NCBI GenBank assembly: GCA_019120375.1
Contig: DWVE01000021.1
Coordinates: 1 to 31,224, forward strand
Length of the DNA stretch: 31,224 nucleotides
Source: Allofournierella_A excrementavium
GTDB lineage: Bacteria; Bacillota; Clostridia; Oscillospirales; Ruminococcaceae
Direction of reading: 5' to 3'
Shown: positions 1 to 7,431 of the stretch, piece by piece
Position numbering within the stretch: the first letter of the stretch is position 1
How the letters are laid out: every line of letters begins with the position of its first letter
Notes under the pieces: model-generated
The model's input: the letters and a program-made list of their open reading frames with translations, nothing else
The model's database searches: none
Told to the model about the DNA's origin: nothing
Translations under genes and position numbers: made by a program

Positions 1-324
1 GACATGGAGAACTACCAGGGCAACGCGGTGGTGAACTACACCGACGCGGACACCCCCTATACCCGCATCATCGAGCACAAGCACTTCGAGTTCGGCACCC
101 AGCCCAAGACGGTCATCAGCCGGGAGTACAGCGCCGAATGGAAGGTGGGGGACGAACCCTACTACCCCGTGAACGACGAGGCCAACGGCGCGCTGTACCA
201 GCAGTACAAGGCGCTGGCCGAGGGCGAGGAGAAGGTGCTCTTCGGCGGCCGGCTGGGCGAGTACAAGTATTACGACATGGACAAGGTCATCGAGGCCGCC
301 CTGGCCGCCTGGAAGGCCCAGTAA
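1..324 (+). CDS. glf: UDP-galactopyranose mutase, C-terminal part (gene starts before the window)
   Basis: Glf is a flavoenzyme that interconverts UDP-galactopyranose and UDP-galactofuranose, supplying galactofuranose for cell-surface polysaccharides in the cytoplasm. The visible 107 codons are open from the first base and carry the family's C-terminal signature: NYTDADTPYTRIIEHKHF at the beginning, then EPYYPVNDE, and finally FGGRLGEYKYYDMDKVI close to the stop, which build part of the FAD and substrate pocket. The Met at position 4 is internal, because the preceding codon continues the reading frame and the family is about 370 residues long. The gene is followed by a strong hairpin terminator. 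Identification by motif is firm; the missing N-terminus cannot be judged. Confidence 0.93.
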   Translation, partial: DMENYQGNAVVNYTDADTPYTRIIEHKHFEFGTQPKTVISREYSAEWKVGDEPYYPVNDEANGALYQQYKALAEGEEKVLFGGRLGEYKYYDMDKVIEAALAAWKAQ

Positions 325-340
325 CGTATTGGCAAGAGAA

Positions 341-375
341 AAGCCGCTTCGGGAATTTCCCGAAGCGGCTTTTTT
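341..375. terminator. Bidirectional Rho-independent terminator between glf and the convergent membrane-protein gene
   Basis: A 13-bp perfect stem (AAGCCGCTTCGGG pairing with its complement) with a 4-nt AATT loop is followed by a T-run on the plus strand. It is also flanked by an A-run, giving a T-run on the minus strand, so it can serve both convergent genes. Confidence 0.9.
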
Positions 376-409
376 GCTGTGTTTGCGCGGCGGCCCTGCG
401 CCCGCGCCC

Positions 410-2296
410 TCAGGCGGCGGGGGTCTCGGCCGGCTGGGCGGTCTCTTCCTGGGCGGGGGTCTCTTCCTGCCCGGAGGCCTCGCCCTCGCCGGCGGGCAGC
501 GCCGGGCTGGTGCCGGCGGCGGCGCGCTCCACCGACGTGCCGGAGAGGATGCTGCCCTCTTCGCCGGGAGCGTAGGTGATGGTGACCTCGTCGCCCACGT
601 TCAGGATGACGGCGATGGGGCTGTCGGCGGCGCTGACGGTGTAGAACACGTCCTGGCCCTCAAGGCGCAGGAAGTAGTAGCTGTTGCCGTCCATCACCGC
701 GGAGCGGATCTCGGCAAGAACGCCGGAAACCTCGCTGTGCTCTGCATCGGGCACCTCGGCCTCGCCGCCCGCGATGAGGCCGTTCTCCGCCAGGGCCCGG
801 CGGTAGTTGGCTTCGCAGTCCGCCACCGTCTGGCCGGTCTCCACGATCTGATACTGCTGCACGTTCACCATGGCGTACATCTTCACAAGGCCGTCGTCGC
901 CCTTCAAAGACATGAAGTAGGTGGGCTGGTCGGCGATGTTCAAGAGCAGGGGGAAGGTGGCCACATAGCGCATCTGCTGCACCTGGCTCTGGGCGGAGGC
1001 CTGGGCCGAGGCCTCGGTCGCGCCCGCCACCGGGTAGAAGAAGGTCTCCTTGGTGCGCTGGTTGCTGAGCAGGAAGCCGATGTTGGACTGGTCGCTGGTC
1101 ACCGAGGTCACGCCGGTGTACATATACACGTCGTCGTTGATGGCGATGTAGTTATAGCCCTCGGTGGTCTGGGTCACGTCCCGCTGGCCGAAGATGGAGT
1201 TCAAAAAGCCGTTCTGATACAGGCCGTAGTAATCGTACTGCTGCATGATGAGGTCGGAGGCATACACCCGGTCCACCCAGCTGGGCACGTCCTCATAGGC
1301 GTAATAGGTGCTTTCACCGGTGATGGCGTTCACCAGCACCGCGCCCTGGATGTCGGTGCCGCCGAACAGGCCGATGGTCTTGACCACCCGGCTGCACACC
1401 CAGTAGGGGGTGCCCTCATCGTCGATTTCGAACACCGGCTGGGCGAACATCATGGTGGGGAAGTGGAACCGCAGGTGGCGGTAGAGGTTGCGCCCGAAGT
1501 GCTCGGCGGTGGTGTATTTCATGCCTTCGTCCAGGCGCACCACCTCCGCCTCCTGGGTCACCATGTCGATGATGAGGTAGGCGGGCAGGCCCTCGGAGCG
1601 GTTGGTGAACCATTTGATGAGGTCGCCGTAGGCAAGGCTGGTCACCCGCACCGGGCGGCCCTGGTAATTGATCTGGGTGTAGGTGGGCAGAATCTCAAAC
1701 TGGCTCACCATGTCCGCCAGCTCGCCCAGCTTGCGGCTGCCCAGCCGCTGGGCGCTGTCCGCGTCCAGCATGGGGATCTGGTCGTAGCGGATCTCGTCCA
1801 CCTCGCTGGCAAAATCGCCGGTCTCCACCGTCAGCAGCTTGGAATAGCTGCCGGCGCGGATGACCTCCCAGGAGAGCAGCGAGCCCACCAGCGCCACCGC
1901 CACCAGGCCCACCACCACAAAGAAGGGCAGGGTGCACTGCTTTTTCACAAAGGTGAAGTAGCCCTTTGCGTCGCCGCTCTCAAAGCCGGAGGTGAAGATG
2001 GCGCTGGCGCAGTAGACCGCGCAGAGCAAAAAGACGAAAACATAGAACTCCCTCGCCTGGAGGTTCAGCGCCGGCAGCTCCAGATAAAAATAAACAAGGC
2101 CGAAGGCCAGCGTCACCAGCAGGTTCACCAGCACCCGCGCCACCGGGCTTTTCACCACAAAGCGCCGGGGCTTGCGGGGGGCGCGGTGGGGCTGGCTGCC
2201 GGGATAGCCGCCGCCGGGGCCGCCCATGCCACCCATCTGAAAGCCGAAGATGCTGCTGAAGGGATTGTCGGAATTGAACTGAAACGGAGAAGCCAA
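410..2296 (-). CDS. Large membrane protein of unknown function, glycine-rich N-terminus
   Basis: I do not recognise a named family for this 628-residue protein. The N-terminus (residues 1-45) is rich in Gly, Pro and Arg. It is followed by three hydrophobic segments at about 53-73, 84-101 and 122-142, and then by a roughly 370-residue soluble part with regularly spaced aromatic residues. The last 40 residues are a low-complexity Glu/Ala/Pro/Thr tail. No signal peptide, zinc motif or enzyme motif is visible. The likely topology is a short cytoplasmic head, three membrane helices and a large extracytoplasmic domain. The start is supported by an AAAGGCGGG ribosome site. A terminator separates it from the upstream sigma-factor operon, so it is probably transcribed on its own, although read-through is possible. 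Confidence 0.75.
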   Translation of the reverse strand: MASPFQFNSDNPFSSIFGFQMGGMGGPGGGYPGSQPHRAPRKPRRFVVKSPVARVLVNLLVTLAFGLVYFYLELPALNLQAREFYVFVFLLCAVYCASAIFTSGFESGDAKGYFTFVKKQCTLPFFVVVGLVAVALVGSLLSWEVIRAGSYSKLLTVETGDFASEVDEIRYDQIPMLDADSAQRLGSRKLGELADMVSQFEILPTYTQINYQGRPVRVTSLAYGDLIKWFTNRSEGLPAYLIIDMVTQEAEVVRLDEGMKYTTAEHFGRNLYRHLRFHFPTMMFAQPVFEIDDEGTPYWVCSRVVKTIGLFGGTDIQGAVLVNAITGESTYYAYEDVPSWVDRVYASDLIMQQYDYYGLYQNGFLNSIFGQRDVTQTTEGYNYIAINDDVYMYTGVTSVTSDQSNIGFLLSNQRTKETFFYPVAGATEASAQASAQSQVQQMRYVATFPLLLNIADQPTYFMSLKGDDGLVKMYAMVNVQQYQIVETGQTVADCEANYRRALAENGLIAGGEAEVPDAEHSEVSGVLAEIRSAVMDGNSYYFLRLEGQDVFYTVSAADSPIAVILNVGDEVTITYAPGEEGSILSGTSVERAAAGTSPALPAGEGEASGQEETPAQEETAQPAETPAA

Positions 2297-2348
2297 ATGA
2301 TTCCCGCCTTTCCTCTTGAAAAATAATGCTTATCATACAGCATACCCG

Positions 2349-2378
2349 AAAACCGCCCCCAAATCAAGAAGGGGGCGG
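2349..2378 (-). terminator. Rho-independent terminator of the sigma/anti-sigma/YfjL operon
   Basis: On the minus strand an 8-bp GC-only stem (CCGCCCCC with GGGGGCGG, 10-nt loop) is followed by TTTT. It lies just after the YfjL-like stop codon and before the next gene. Confidence 0.75.
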
Positions 2379-2393
2379 CGAAGGATAGTAAAC

Positions 2394-3224
2394 TTATTGT
2401 GAATTCTCTTCAGCGAGCTTGGCGTTCTCCGCGTCCTTGGCGGCGTAATAGGCTTTGGCCTCGGCGTCCGCCGCCTCCACCCGCTCCACAAGGCCCTCCT
2501 CCCGGATGTCTTCACAGGCAAAGTACCGCAGCTGCACGTCACCCTCGGGCAGGCGGCCGTCCTCGGTGAGGGGGTGCTCCAGCACGAAGTCGATGCAGTA
2601 GAAGGGCACGTTCGCCTCGTCCAGCGCCCGGCGGGTATCCAAAAGAATTTGAGCCGCCTCTTCCACGCTCACCTCGTCCTGCCGCACATACAGGGTCAGC
2701 CGCCCGCAGGCTTTGCCCAGCTGGCGAATGTCGTAGTCGCCGTCCAGCTCCAGGTCGCTGTAAAGGATGTAGGGCGGCCAGGGCTCGCCGTACTCATGTT
2801 CCATCCAAAGGTCGCCAAAGCCGATGAACACGTTGTAGCCAAAGTCCGGGTCGTCCAGCACCGTGTCCACCAGGGCGCGGTATTCGCCGTTCAGCCGCTC
2901 CCAGGTGTTCCAGCCGCTCTCCACCGAGTGATAGCCGTCCCACAGGATGCGCCCGGTCATGGAAAGGCCCAGGGTGAAGTGGCTGTCGATGCTGGTGGGG
3001 GAGACGACGGCGGCGGTGTAGCCGCCGAATTTGAAGCTGTAATTCACCGACTCCACTTGATAACCCGCGCCGGGGTACTGGCCGGCCAGGTATTCCCGGG
3101 CGGCGCGGGCAGCCAGAAATTTGGACACCGGGTTGCCCAGCAAGCCGTTCGAGAACCACAGCACCCCCGCCAGCAGAGCCAGGGCGGCGGCGAAGGCCGT
3201 CAGTTTGAGGATGCGTTTTTTCAT
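2394..3224 (-). CDS. YfjL-like membrane-anchored protein
   Basis: This 276-residue protein has a single N-terminal membrane segment (about residues 5-24, after MKKR) and an extracytoplasmic domain. The block FSNGLLGNPVSKFLAARAA, then YLAGQYPGAGYQVESVNYSF and SPTSIDSHFTL, matches what I know of the YfjL-like family found in Bacillus and Clostridia. The role of that family is not established. The C-terminal 30 residues are charged and probably helical (Ala/Glu/Lys). The start has AAGGAGGG just upstream, embedded in the last codons of the anti-sigma gene, and only 4 bases separate the two genes. It therefore belongs to the sigma-factor operon and may be part of the envelope response it controls. 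Confidence 0.82.
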   Translation of the reverse strand: MKKRILKLTAFAAALALLAGVLWFSNGLLGNPVSKFLAARAAREYLAGQYPGAGYQVESVNYSFKFGGYTAAVVSPTSIDSHFTLGLSMTGRILWDGYHSVESGWNTWERLNGEYRALVDTVLDDPDFGYNVFIGFGDLWMEHEYGEPWPPYILYSDLELDGDYDIRQLGKACGRLTLYVRQDEVSVEEAAQILLDTRRALDEANVPFYCIDFVLEHPLTEDGRLPEGDVQLRYFACEDIREEGLVERVEAADAEAKAYYAAKDAENAKLAEENSQ

Positions 3225-3228
3225 GGCG

Positions 3229-3753
3229 TCAGCCCTCCTTTTTCAGCGCGAAGTGGAACAGCCCCGCGATGGCCACCCCCACCAGCGCCAGAACGCAGTA
3301 GATGGCGGCCCAGATGAGATAGCCCGGCAGGGGCGCGGCCTCCACGCCCCAGCCCCAGCACAGCACCCAGCAGACGAGGCTCATGCCCGCCAGCAGGGGC
3401 GGCAGCACCGCCGCCGCCTTCCAGCGCCAGACGTAATAGGCCGCCGCGCCCATGGCGGGCATCAGCAGGCTGTTGTAGAACATGTTCATGCTGCCGGAAA
3501 GGCCCATGCCGAACAGGGCCCCGGCCAGCAGCACCACCAGCGCGAAGCCCCGCAGGGTGCGGCGCACCCGCCGCAGAAGGGCGTCACCGTCCGGGGCGGG
3601 GGGCGGCGGCACGGCTCCGGCGGCCAGGGCGCGGCAGTCCGGGCAGCGCTCCAGATGGGCGGCCACGGCGGCGCGGCTGGCCTCGCTGGCCACACCGTCC
3701 TCCACCAGGGGCAGAAGGTCCTTGCAGATTTCGCAGCCGATGTCACCGTTCAT
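3229..3753 (-). CDS. Zinc-finger anti-sigma factor, four-helix membrane protein
   Basis: The 174-residue protein starts with a putative zinc-finger (zf-HC2) domain: C7 and C10, then the diagnostic HxxxCxxC at H33, C37 and C40. A Pro-rich linker leads to four hydrophobic segments between about residues 68 and 170. Proteins of this class sequester the ECF sigma factor encoded next to them and release it on a membrane or redox signal. The start codon lies inside the last codons of the sigma gene (11-base overlap) with AGGAGGG upstream, so translational coupling is expected. The unusual point is that most of the protein is membrane-embedded rather than a single-pass anchor with an extracellular sensor. 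Confidence 0.85.
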   Translation of the reverse strand: MNGDIGCEICKDLLPLVEDGVASEASRAAVAAHLERCPDCRALAAGAVPPPPAPDGDALLRRVRRTLRGFALVVLLAGALFGMGLSGSMNMFYNSLLMPAMGAAAYYVWRWKAAAVLPPLLAGMSLVCWVLCWGWGVEAAPLPGYLIWAAIYCVLALVGVAIAGLFHFALKKEG

Positions 3754-4246
3754 AGTATCCCTCCTGTTCCAGCGCGGCGCGGATGCGCTTTTTCACCCGA
3801 AAATCGATGACCCGGGCGGAGGACTCGCTCACGCCGCAGGCAAGGCCGATCTCGTAAAAGGAGTATCCCTCCAGACGCATGGACGCGATCTTCTGGGACC
3901 GGGGCGGCTCGGCGGCCAGCAGCGCCCGCACCAGGCCAAAGAGCTCGGCCGCGTCCGCCCGGGCCGCGGGCCCCGGCTCGCCGCACTCCAGAAATTCGCT
4001 CAGCGCTTCGGTCTCCGGGCGGCGCTTTTTCTTTTTCAGCCAGGCGAACCACCGGCGGCGGGCGATGGTGAACAGCCAGGTCTTGCAGTCCGCCTCGCCC
4101 CGGAAGGCCCCGAAGGAGCGCACCGCCTCCAGAAAGGTCTCGCCCGTCAGGTCCTCCGCCAGGGCGGCGTCGCGGCACAGGCTGAAAAGATAGGTGTAAA
4201 CATCCCGGTGAAAGGCGCTGAACAGTTCTTCCAGCGGTGTGCCCAT
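3743..4246 (-). CDS. ECF-type RNA polymerase sigma factor
   Basis: A 167-residue sigma-70 family factor of the extracytoplasmic-function class. Region 2 runs from about residue 3 (LEELFSAFHRDVYTYLFSL) through AEDLTGETFLEAV and the tryptophan-rich TWLFTIARRRWFAWLKKKKR that contacts the -10 element. Region 4 near the C-terminus contains the helix-turn-helix YSFYEIGLACGVSESSARV. I chose the Met at 4246 over upstream in-frame starts because it has AAAGGGGGG at the right distance and fits the normal family length. The overlapping anti-sigma gene supports a sigma/anti-sigma pair, and autoregulation is typical of the family. The linked YfjL-like gene suggests an envelope-related regulon (inference). 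Confidence 0.9.
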   Translation of the reverse strand: MGTPLEELFSAFHRDVYTYLFSLCRDAALAEDLTGETFLEAVRSFGAFRGEADCKTWLFTIARRRWFAWLKKKKRRPETEALSEFLECGEPGPAARADAAELFGLVRALLAAEPPRSQKIASMRLEGYSFYEIGLACGVSESSARVIDFRVKKRIRAALEQEGYYER

Positions 4247-4315
4247 GCCGCCCGCCCCCCTTTCACCCCATTGGTGGCCCGAACGGGCCGTTTCGTTACA
4301 CATCCCTTTGAAAAT

Positions 4316-4321
4316 ATTATA
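4316..4321 (-). promoter_or_regulatory. Candidate -10 element upstream of the ECF sigma operon
   Basis: A perfect TATAAT on the minus strand lies 70 bases before the sigma start in an otherwise GC-rich spacer. No good -35 sits at 16-18 bases, so the assignment rests on the -10 alone. An ECF-type autoregulated promoter could lie elsewhere in the same spacer. Confidence 0.35.
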
Positions 4322-4344
4322 ATTTGCCGCCCAAAGCCGCGCAA

Positions 4345-4382
4345 CCAAAAGAAAAGCGGCGCCGCCCGAAGGCGGCGCCGCT
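4345..4382 (-). terminator. Rho-independent terminator of the oxidoreductase-nagB operon
   Basis: A 12-bp perfect stem (AGCGGCGCCGCC, tetranucleotide loop) is followed on the minus strand by TTTTCTTTT. It lies about 80 bases after the nagB stop codon and just before the sigma promoter region. Confidence 0.85.
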
Positions 4383-4462
4383 CTGCCGGAGAACAGCCGG
4401 GAAGGGAGATGCCCGGCAGGGAAATGTCTTGCCTGCGTAGTTTCAAAGCGCGGGAAAAAGCC

Positions 4463-5173
4463 TCAGGCCCCGGCGGCGGCCGCGTCCAGCAGCAGCTCGG
4501 CCTCGGGCAGAAGGTGGAGCGCGGTGGCCGGCAGGTCGGTGGTGGGGCCCAGTTCCAGCAGGCGGGCCACCACCGGCGCCTTGGCCGCGCCGAACACCGT
4601 CAGCTGCACCCGGCGCGCCCGCAGAAAGTCGGCCACGTCCAGTGTGATGCCCTGGCGCAGAGGCGGCATGTCCGCGGCAAAATACTTCGGGGCCACCGTC
4701 TTGGTGGTCTCGGACAGCTCCGCCACGTGGGCGGTGTGCTCGAAGGAGTCGCCCGGCTCGTTCAGCGCCAGATGCCCGTTCATGCCCATGCCCAGCAGCA
4801 GGTAGTCGATGCCGCCCCAGGCTCCGATCTGCCGCTCCACGGTGGCGCACTCGGCGTCAAGGTCCCGGGCGAGGGCGTTGAACAGGAGGATGTTCTCCCG
4901 CCGCACGTTCGCCTTGGAAAAGAAATTCCGCTCCAGAAAGGACGCGCAGCTGCCCTCCACCTCGGGGCCAACGCCCACCCACTCGTCCAGGCCGACGAAG
5001 CGGGCGCGGGGGAAGTCCAGCCCGCGGCGCAAAAAGGCCTCGAACACCGGCAGGGAGGTGTGCCCCGCCGCAAGGCAGAGCACCGCGTCGGGCTTTTGGG
5101 CCAGCAGCGCGGCCACCGTGTCGGCGGCGTGGCCGGCGGCCAGTTCCGCCGTGTCAAAAACCAGTTTCTTCAT
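4463..5173 (-). CDS. nagB: Glucosamine-6-phosphate deaminase / isomerase family protein
   Basis: The NagB/6-phosphogluconolactonase fold enzyme converts glucosamine-6-phosphate to fructose-6-phosphate and ammonia in amino-sugar catabolism. Over 236 residues it shows the phosphate loop LCLAAGHTSLPVFE (about 32-45), the active-site GLDEWVG with D63, and LGMGMNGHLALNEPG with H134 and E139. Where E. coli NagB has Asp-Gly-His, this protein has Asn132-Gly-His; the same Asn occurs in Firmicute NagB proteins, so activity is not excluded. The spacing to the upstream oxidoreductase gene is only 7 bases, so the two are co-transcribed. The ribosome site is modest (AAGG). A related sugar-phosphate isomerase on a different hexosamine is the main alternative. 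Confidence 0.82.
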   Translation of the reverse strand: MKKLVFDTAELAAGHAADTVAALLAQKPDAVLCLAAGHTSLPVFEAFLRRGLDFPRARFVGLDEWVGVGPEVEGSCASFLERNFFSKANVRRENILLFNALARDLDAECATVERQIGAWGGIDYLLLGMGMNGHLALNEPGDSFEHTAHVAELSETTKTVAPKYFAADMPPLRQGITLDVADFLRARRVQLTVFGAAKAPVVARLLELGPTTDLPATALHLLPEAELLLDAAAAGA

Positions 5174-5180
5174 CTCGGCC

Positions 5181-6266
5181 TTATTCCCCCAGCAGCAGTT
5201 CGATGGGGTACTTCAGGCCCTTGGGCTCAAAGGGCAGGTTGACCTTCGCGCCGCTCTTGGCGGAGGCGTAGGCGGCACAGATGATCTCCAGCACGGCGCG
5301 GCCGTCCTCGCCGGTGACGCAGGGGGTCTCGTCCTCCCGCACGCAGCGGATGAAGTGGCTCAGCTCCTGGGGATAGCCCTGGTTGAAGGCCTCCTCAAAG
5401 ATGGTGAAGGTCCAGCCCTGGGAGCTGCCCGCCTTCTCGCTGGCGTAGTCGTAGCCGTCGGTGCTGTAGGTCAGCGCGGAGTTGCCCCGGAACAGGTCGG
5501 CGTAGGAAACGCCCTTGGTGCCGTAGACCTCGATGCGGTCGTCCATGCCGCCGTGCTTGGCCCAGCTGTCCTCGGCGATGCAGGTCACGCCGTTCTCAAA
5601 CTCCACCAGGGTGACGGTGTTGTCGTCGCAGTCGGTGGTGGCCTTGTGCAGCACGGTCTTCATGTCGGCGTGGACGCTCTTGACGGGGTTGTTCTTGTTC
5701 ATCCAGCGGAACCAGGCCAGGGTATGGCAGCCCATGTCCATCATCACGCCGCCGCCGGCGGTCTCTTTCTGATAGAACCAGCGGCTGTGGGGGCCGCTGT
5801 GCTTTTCGGCCTGCTTGAGCATGTACACGTCGCCCACCGCGCCCGCTTCCACCAGGGCGCGCACCCGCTCGTATTTGGGGGCGAAGCACAGCTCCTCGGC
5901 GTACATCAGCTTCAGGCCGCGGCTGCGGCAGGCCTCGATCATTTCGTCCGCCTGCTCCAGCGTCAGGGCCAGGGGCTTTTCGATGATGACGTGCTTGTTC
6001 GCGCCGGCGGCCTTCAGGCAGGCTTCGTGATGCAGGTAGTTGGGCAGGCAGATGTCCACCACGTCCACCTGCTCGGCGGCCAGCAGTTCGTCGATGTCGC
6101 CGTAGGCGGCGGGGATGCCGTGGGCGGCGGCGAAGGCCTCGGCGTGCGCCTTGTCACGGCCATAGACCGCCACGACCTCTGCGTCGTGGACGAAACGGGC
6201 GTAGCTCTCGGCGTGGATATTGGCGATGAAGCCGGTGCCCAGCAGGGCGACCTTTGTCTTGCTCAT
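5181..6266 (-). CDS. Gfo/Idh/MocA family NAD(P)-dependent oxidoreductase
   Basis: A 361-residue sugar or inositol dehydrogenase. The N-terminal Rossmann fold carries GTGFIA (residues 10-15) and the conserved EKP at 96-98, which positions the nicotinamide and contains the catalytic Lys97. The C-terminal domain contains GGGVMMDMGCHTL with D177 and H181, the usual acid/base pair. The start at 6266 is chosen over longer in-frame options because AAGGAGGG precedes it and the Rossmann motif follows within 10 residues. It leads the operon with nagB, which suggests oxidation or epimerisation of an amino sugar or its glycoside before deamination (inference). The exact substrate cannot be read from the sequence. 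Confidence 0.9.
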   Translation of the reverse strand: MSKTKVALLGTGFIANIHAESYARFVHDAEVVAVYGRDKAHAEAFAAAHGIPAAYGDIDELLAAEQVDVVDICLPNYLHHEACLKAAGANKHVIIEKPLALTLEQADEMIEACRSRGLKLMYAEELCFAPKYERVRALVEAGAVGDVYMLKQAEKHSGPHSRWFYQKETAGGGVMMDMGCHTLAWFRWMNKNNPVKSVHADMKTVLHKATTDCDDNTVTLVEFENGVTCIAEDSWAKHGGMDDRIEVYGTKGVSYADLFRGNSALTYSTDGYDYASEKAGSSQGWTFTIFEEAFNQGYPQELSHFIRCVREDETPCVTGEDGRAVLEIICAAYASAKSGAKVNLPFEPKGLKYPIELLLGE

Positions 6267-6519
6267 GGAAAAGACCCTCCTTGTTTTTATCTTGGCGGGA
6301 AAAGCAACATTCCCAAAACAAATTGTAGCGTATATTGCAAAAATGAGCGAGAATAAACTTATATAAACAAAATTGTGCAAGTTGACGGCAAAATGCGGCG
6401 GACGGCCGTATGAACGGGGCGGGGCAGGCATAGAGTTTTGATTGGGTGGTGGAAACGGCGGCAAAAATGGAGTACTATAAGAAAAGAACGGCAAACCGCC
6501 CACAGGAGGACCGACCAAA
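6267..6519. promoter_or_regulatory. AT-rich divergent promoter region between the oxidoreductase operon and the glycosyltransferase
   Basis: This 253-bp spacer is clearly richer in A and T than its flanks and must hold both outward promoters. For the minus strand a TACAAT hexamer lies about 60 bases before the oxidoreductase start, with no clear -35. For the plus strand TACTAT at 6473-6478 is 17 bases from TGGAAA at 6450-6455, a weak pair. No gene is seen. No cre-like or other palindromic operator stands out. Confidence 0.45.
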
Positions 6520-7356
6520 ATGAATGAGATCAACATTCTTGTGACCCTCAATGAAAAATATCTGCCGCCGATGCAGGTGCTTTTGACTTCGCTGCGCACC
6601 GCCCACCCGGACGAGGCGCTGACGGTGTGGCTGCTGCACAGCGGCATCAGGCCCGCCGCGCTGGAAACGGTGGAGCGTCAGTGCGGGCGGCTGGGCATGA
6701 CCCTGCGCTGCCTGACGGTGGACCGCACGGTGTTCGACGCGGCCCCCGTGACCCGGCAGTATCCCCAGGAGATGTATTACCGGCTGCTGGCGGGGTGCTT
6801 TTTGCCGAAGGAGCTGGACCGGGTGCTCTACATCGACCCGGACATCCTGGTGCTCAACTCCCTGCGCCCCTTGTGGGAAACGCCGCTGGAGGGCAGGCTG
6901 TTCGCCGCCGCCTCCCACACCGGCAAGACCGGCCTGATGAACAACATCAACCAGGTGCGCCTGGGCACCGACTGCAAGTACTTCAATTCCGGCGTGCTGC
7001 TCATCGACCTGAACGCCGCCCGGGCGCAGGTGCGCCCCCAGGACATCTTCCGCTATGCCGAGGAGAAGGGCAAGGCGCTGCTGCTGCCGGACCAGGACAT
7101 CCTCAACGCCCTCTACGGCGACAGGACCCTGGAACTGGACGACACCCTCTGGAACTACGACGCCCGCAACTACAACACCTATCTGCTGCGCAGCGGCGGC
7201 GTGTGCGACATGGACTGGGTGATGCGCAACACCGGCATCCTGCACTTCTGCGGCAAGTCCAAGCCCTGGCGGCCCGGCTATGTGCGGCGGTTCGGCATCC
7301 TCTACAAGCACTACATCCAGCTGACAAGGCGCACCGGGGCGTACCTGGGCGACTGA
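6520..7356 (+). CDS. Glycosyltransferase family 8 protein
   Basis: This 278-residue retaining glycosyltransferase (GT-A fold, family 8) has the metal-binding DxD motif in YIDPDILV (D106, D108), followed by YFNSGVLLIDL (154-164), PDQDILN (190-196) and the C-terminal HFCGKSKPW (242-250) that completes the metal and nucleotide-sugar site. All key residues are present. The start has AGGAGG 11 bases upstream. Bacterial GT8 enzymes commonly add glucose or galactose to lipopolysaccharide, teichoic acid or protein glycans. Proximity to glf at the start of the window hints at surface glycan work, but the gene stands alone between a divergent operon and a terminator. No membrane segment is seen. Confidence 0.9.
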   Translation: MNEINILVTLNEKYLPPMQVLLTSLRTAHPDEALTVWLLHSGIRPAALETVERQCGRLGMTLRCLTVDRTVFDAAPVTRQYPQEMYYRLLAGCFLPKELDRVLYIDPDILVLNSLRPLWETPLEGRLFAAASHTGKTGLMNNINQVRLGTDCKYFNSGVLLIDLNAARAQVRPQDIFRYAEEKGKALLLPDQDILNALYGDRTLELDDTLWNYDARNYNTYLLRSGGVCDMDWVMRNTGILHFCGKSKPWRPGYVRRFGILYKHYIQLTRRTGAYLGD

Positions 7357-7376
7357 GCGGCGGCAAAAACAAAGAA

Positions 7377-7415
7377 CAGGCCCCCTTCCGCAATGTGCGG
7401 CAGGGGGCCTGCTTT
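7377..7415. terminator. Bidirectional terminator between the GT8 gene and the LRR surface-protein gene
   Basis: A 9-bp outer stem CAGGCCCCC/GGGGGCCTG encloses an inner CCGCA/TGCGG stem. It is followed by CTTTATT on the plus strand and TTCTTTGTTTTT on the minus strand, fitting two convergent genes. Confidence 0.8.
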
Positions 7416-7431
7416 ATTCAGCGTTCAGGAT

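Noticed and set aside
410..2326. A long plus-strand open frame opposite the large membrane-protein gene
   Set aside because: Its translation is rich in His, Gly, Val and Arg with no domains, the usual shadow of a GC-rich gene on the other strand. The minus-strand frame has membrane helices and a ribosome site.
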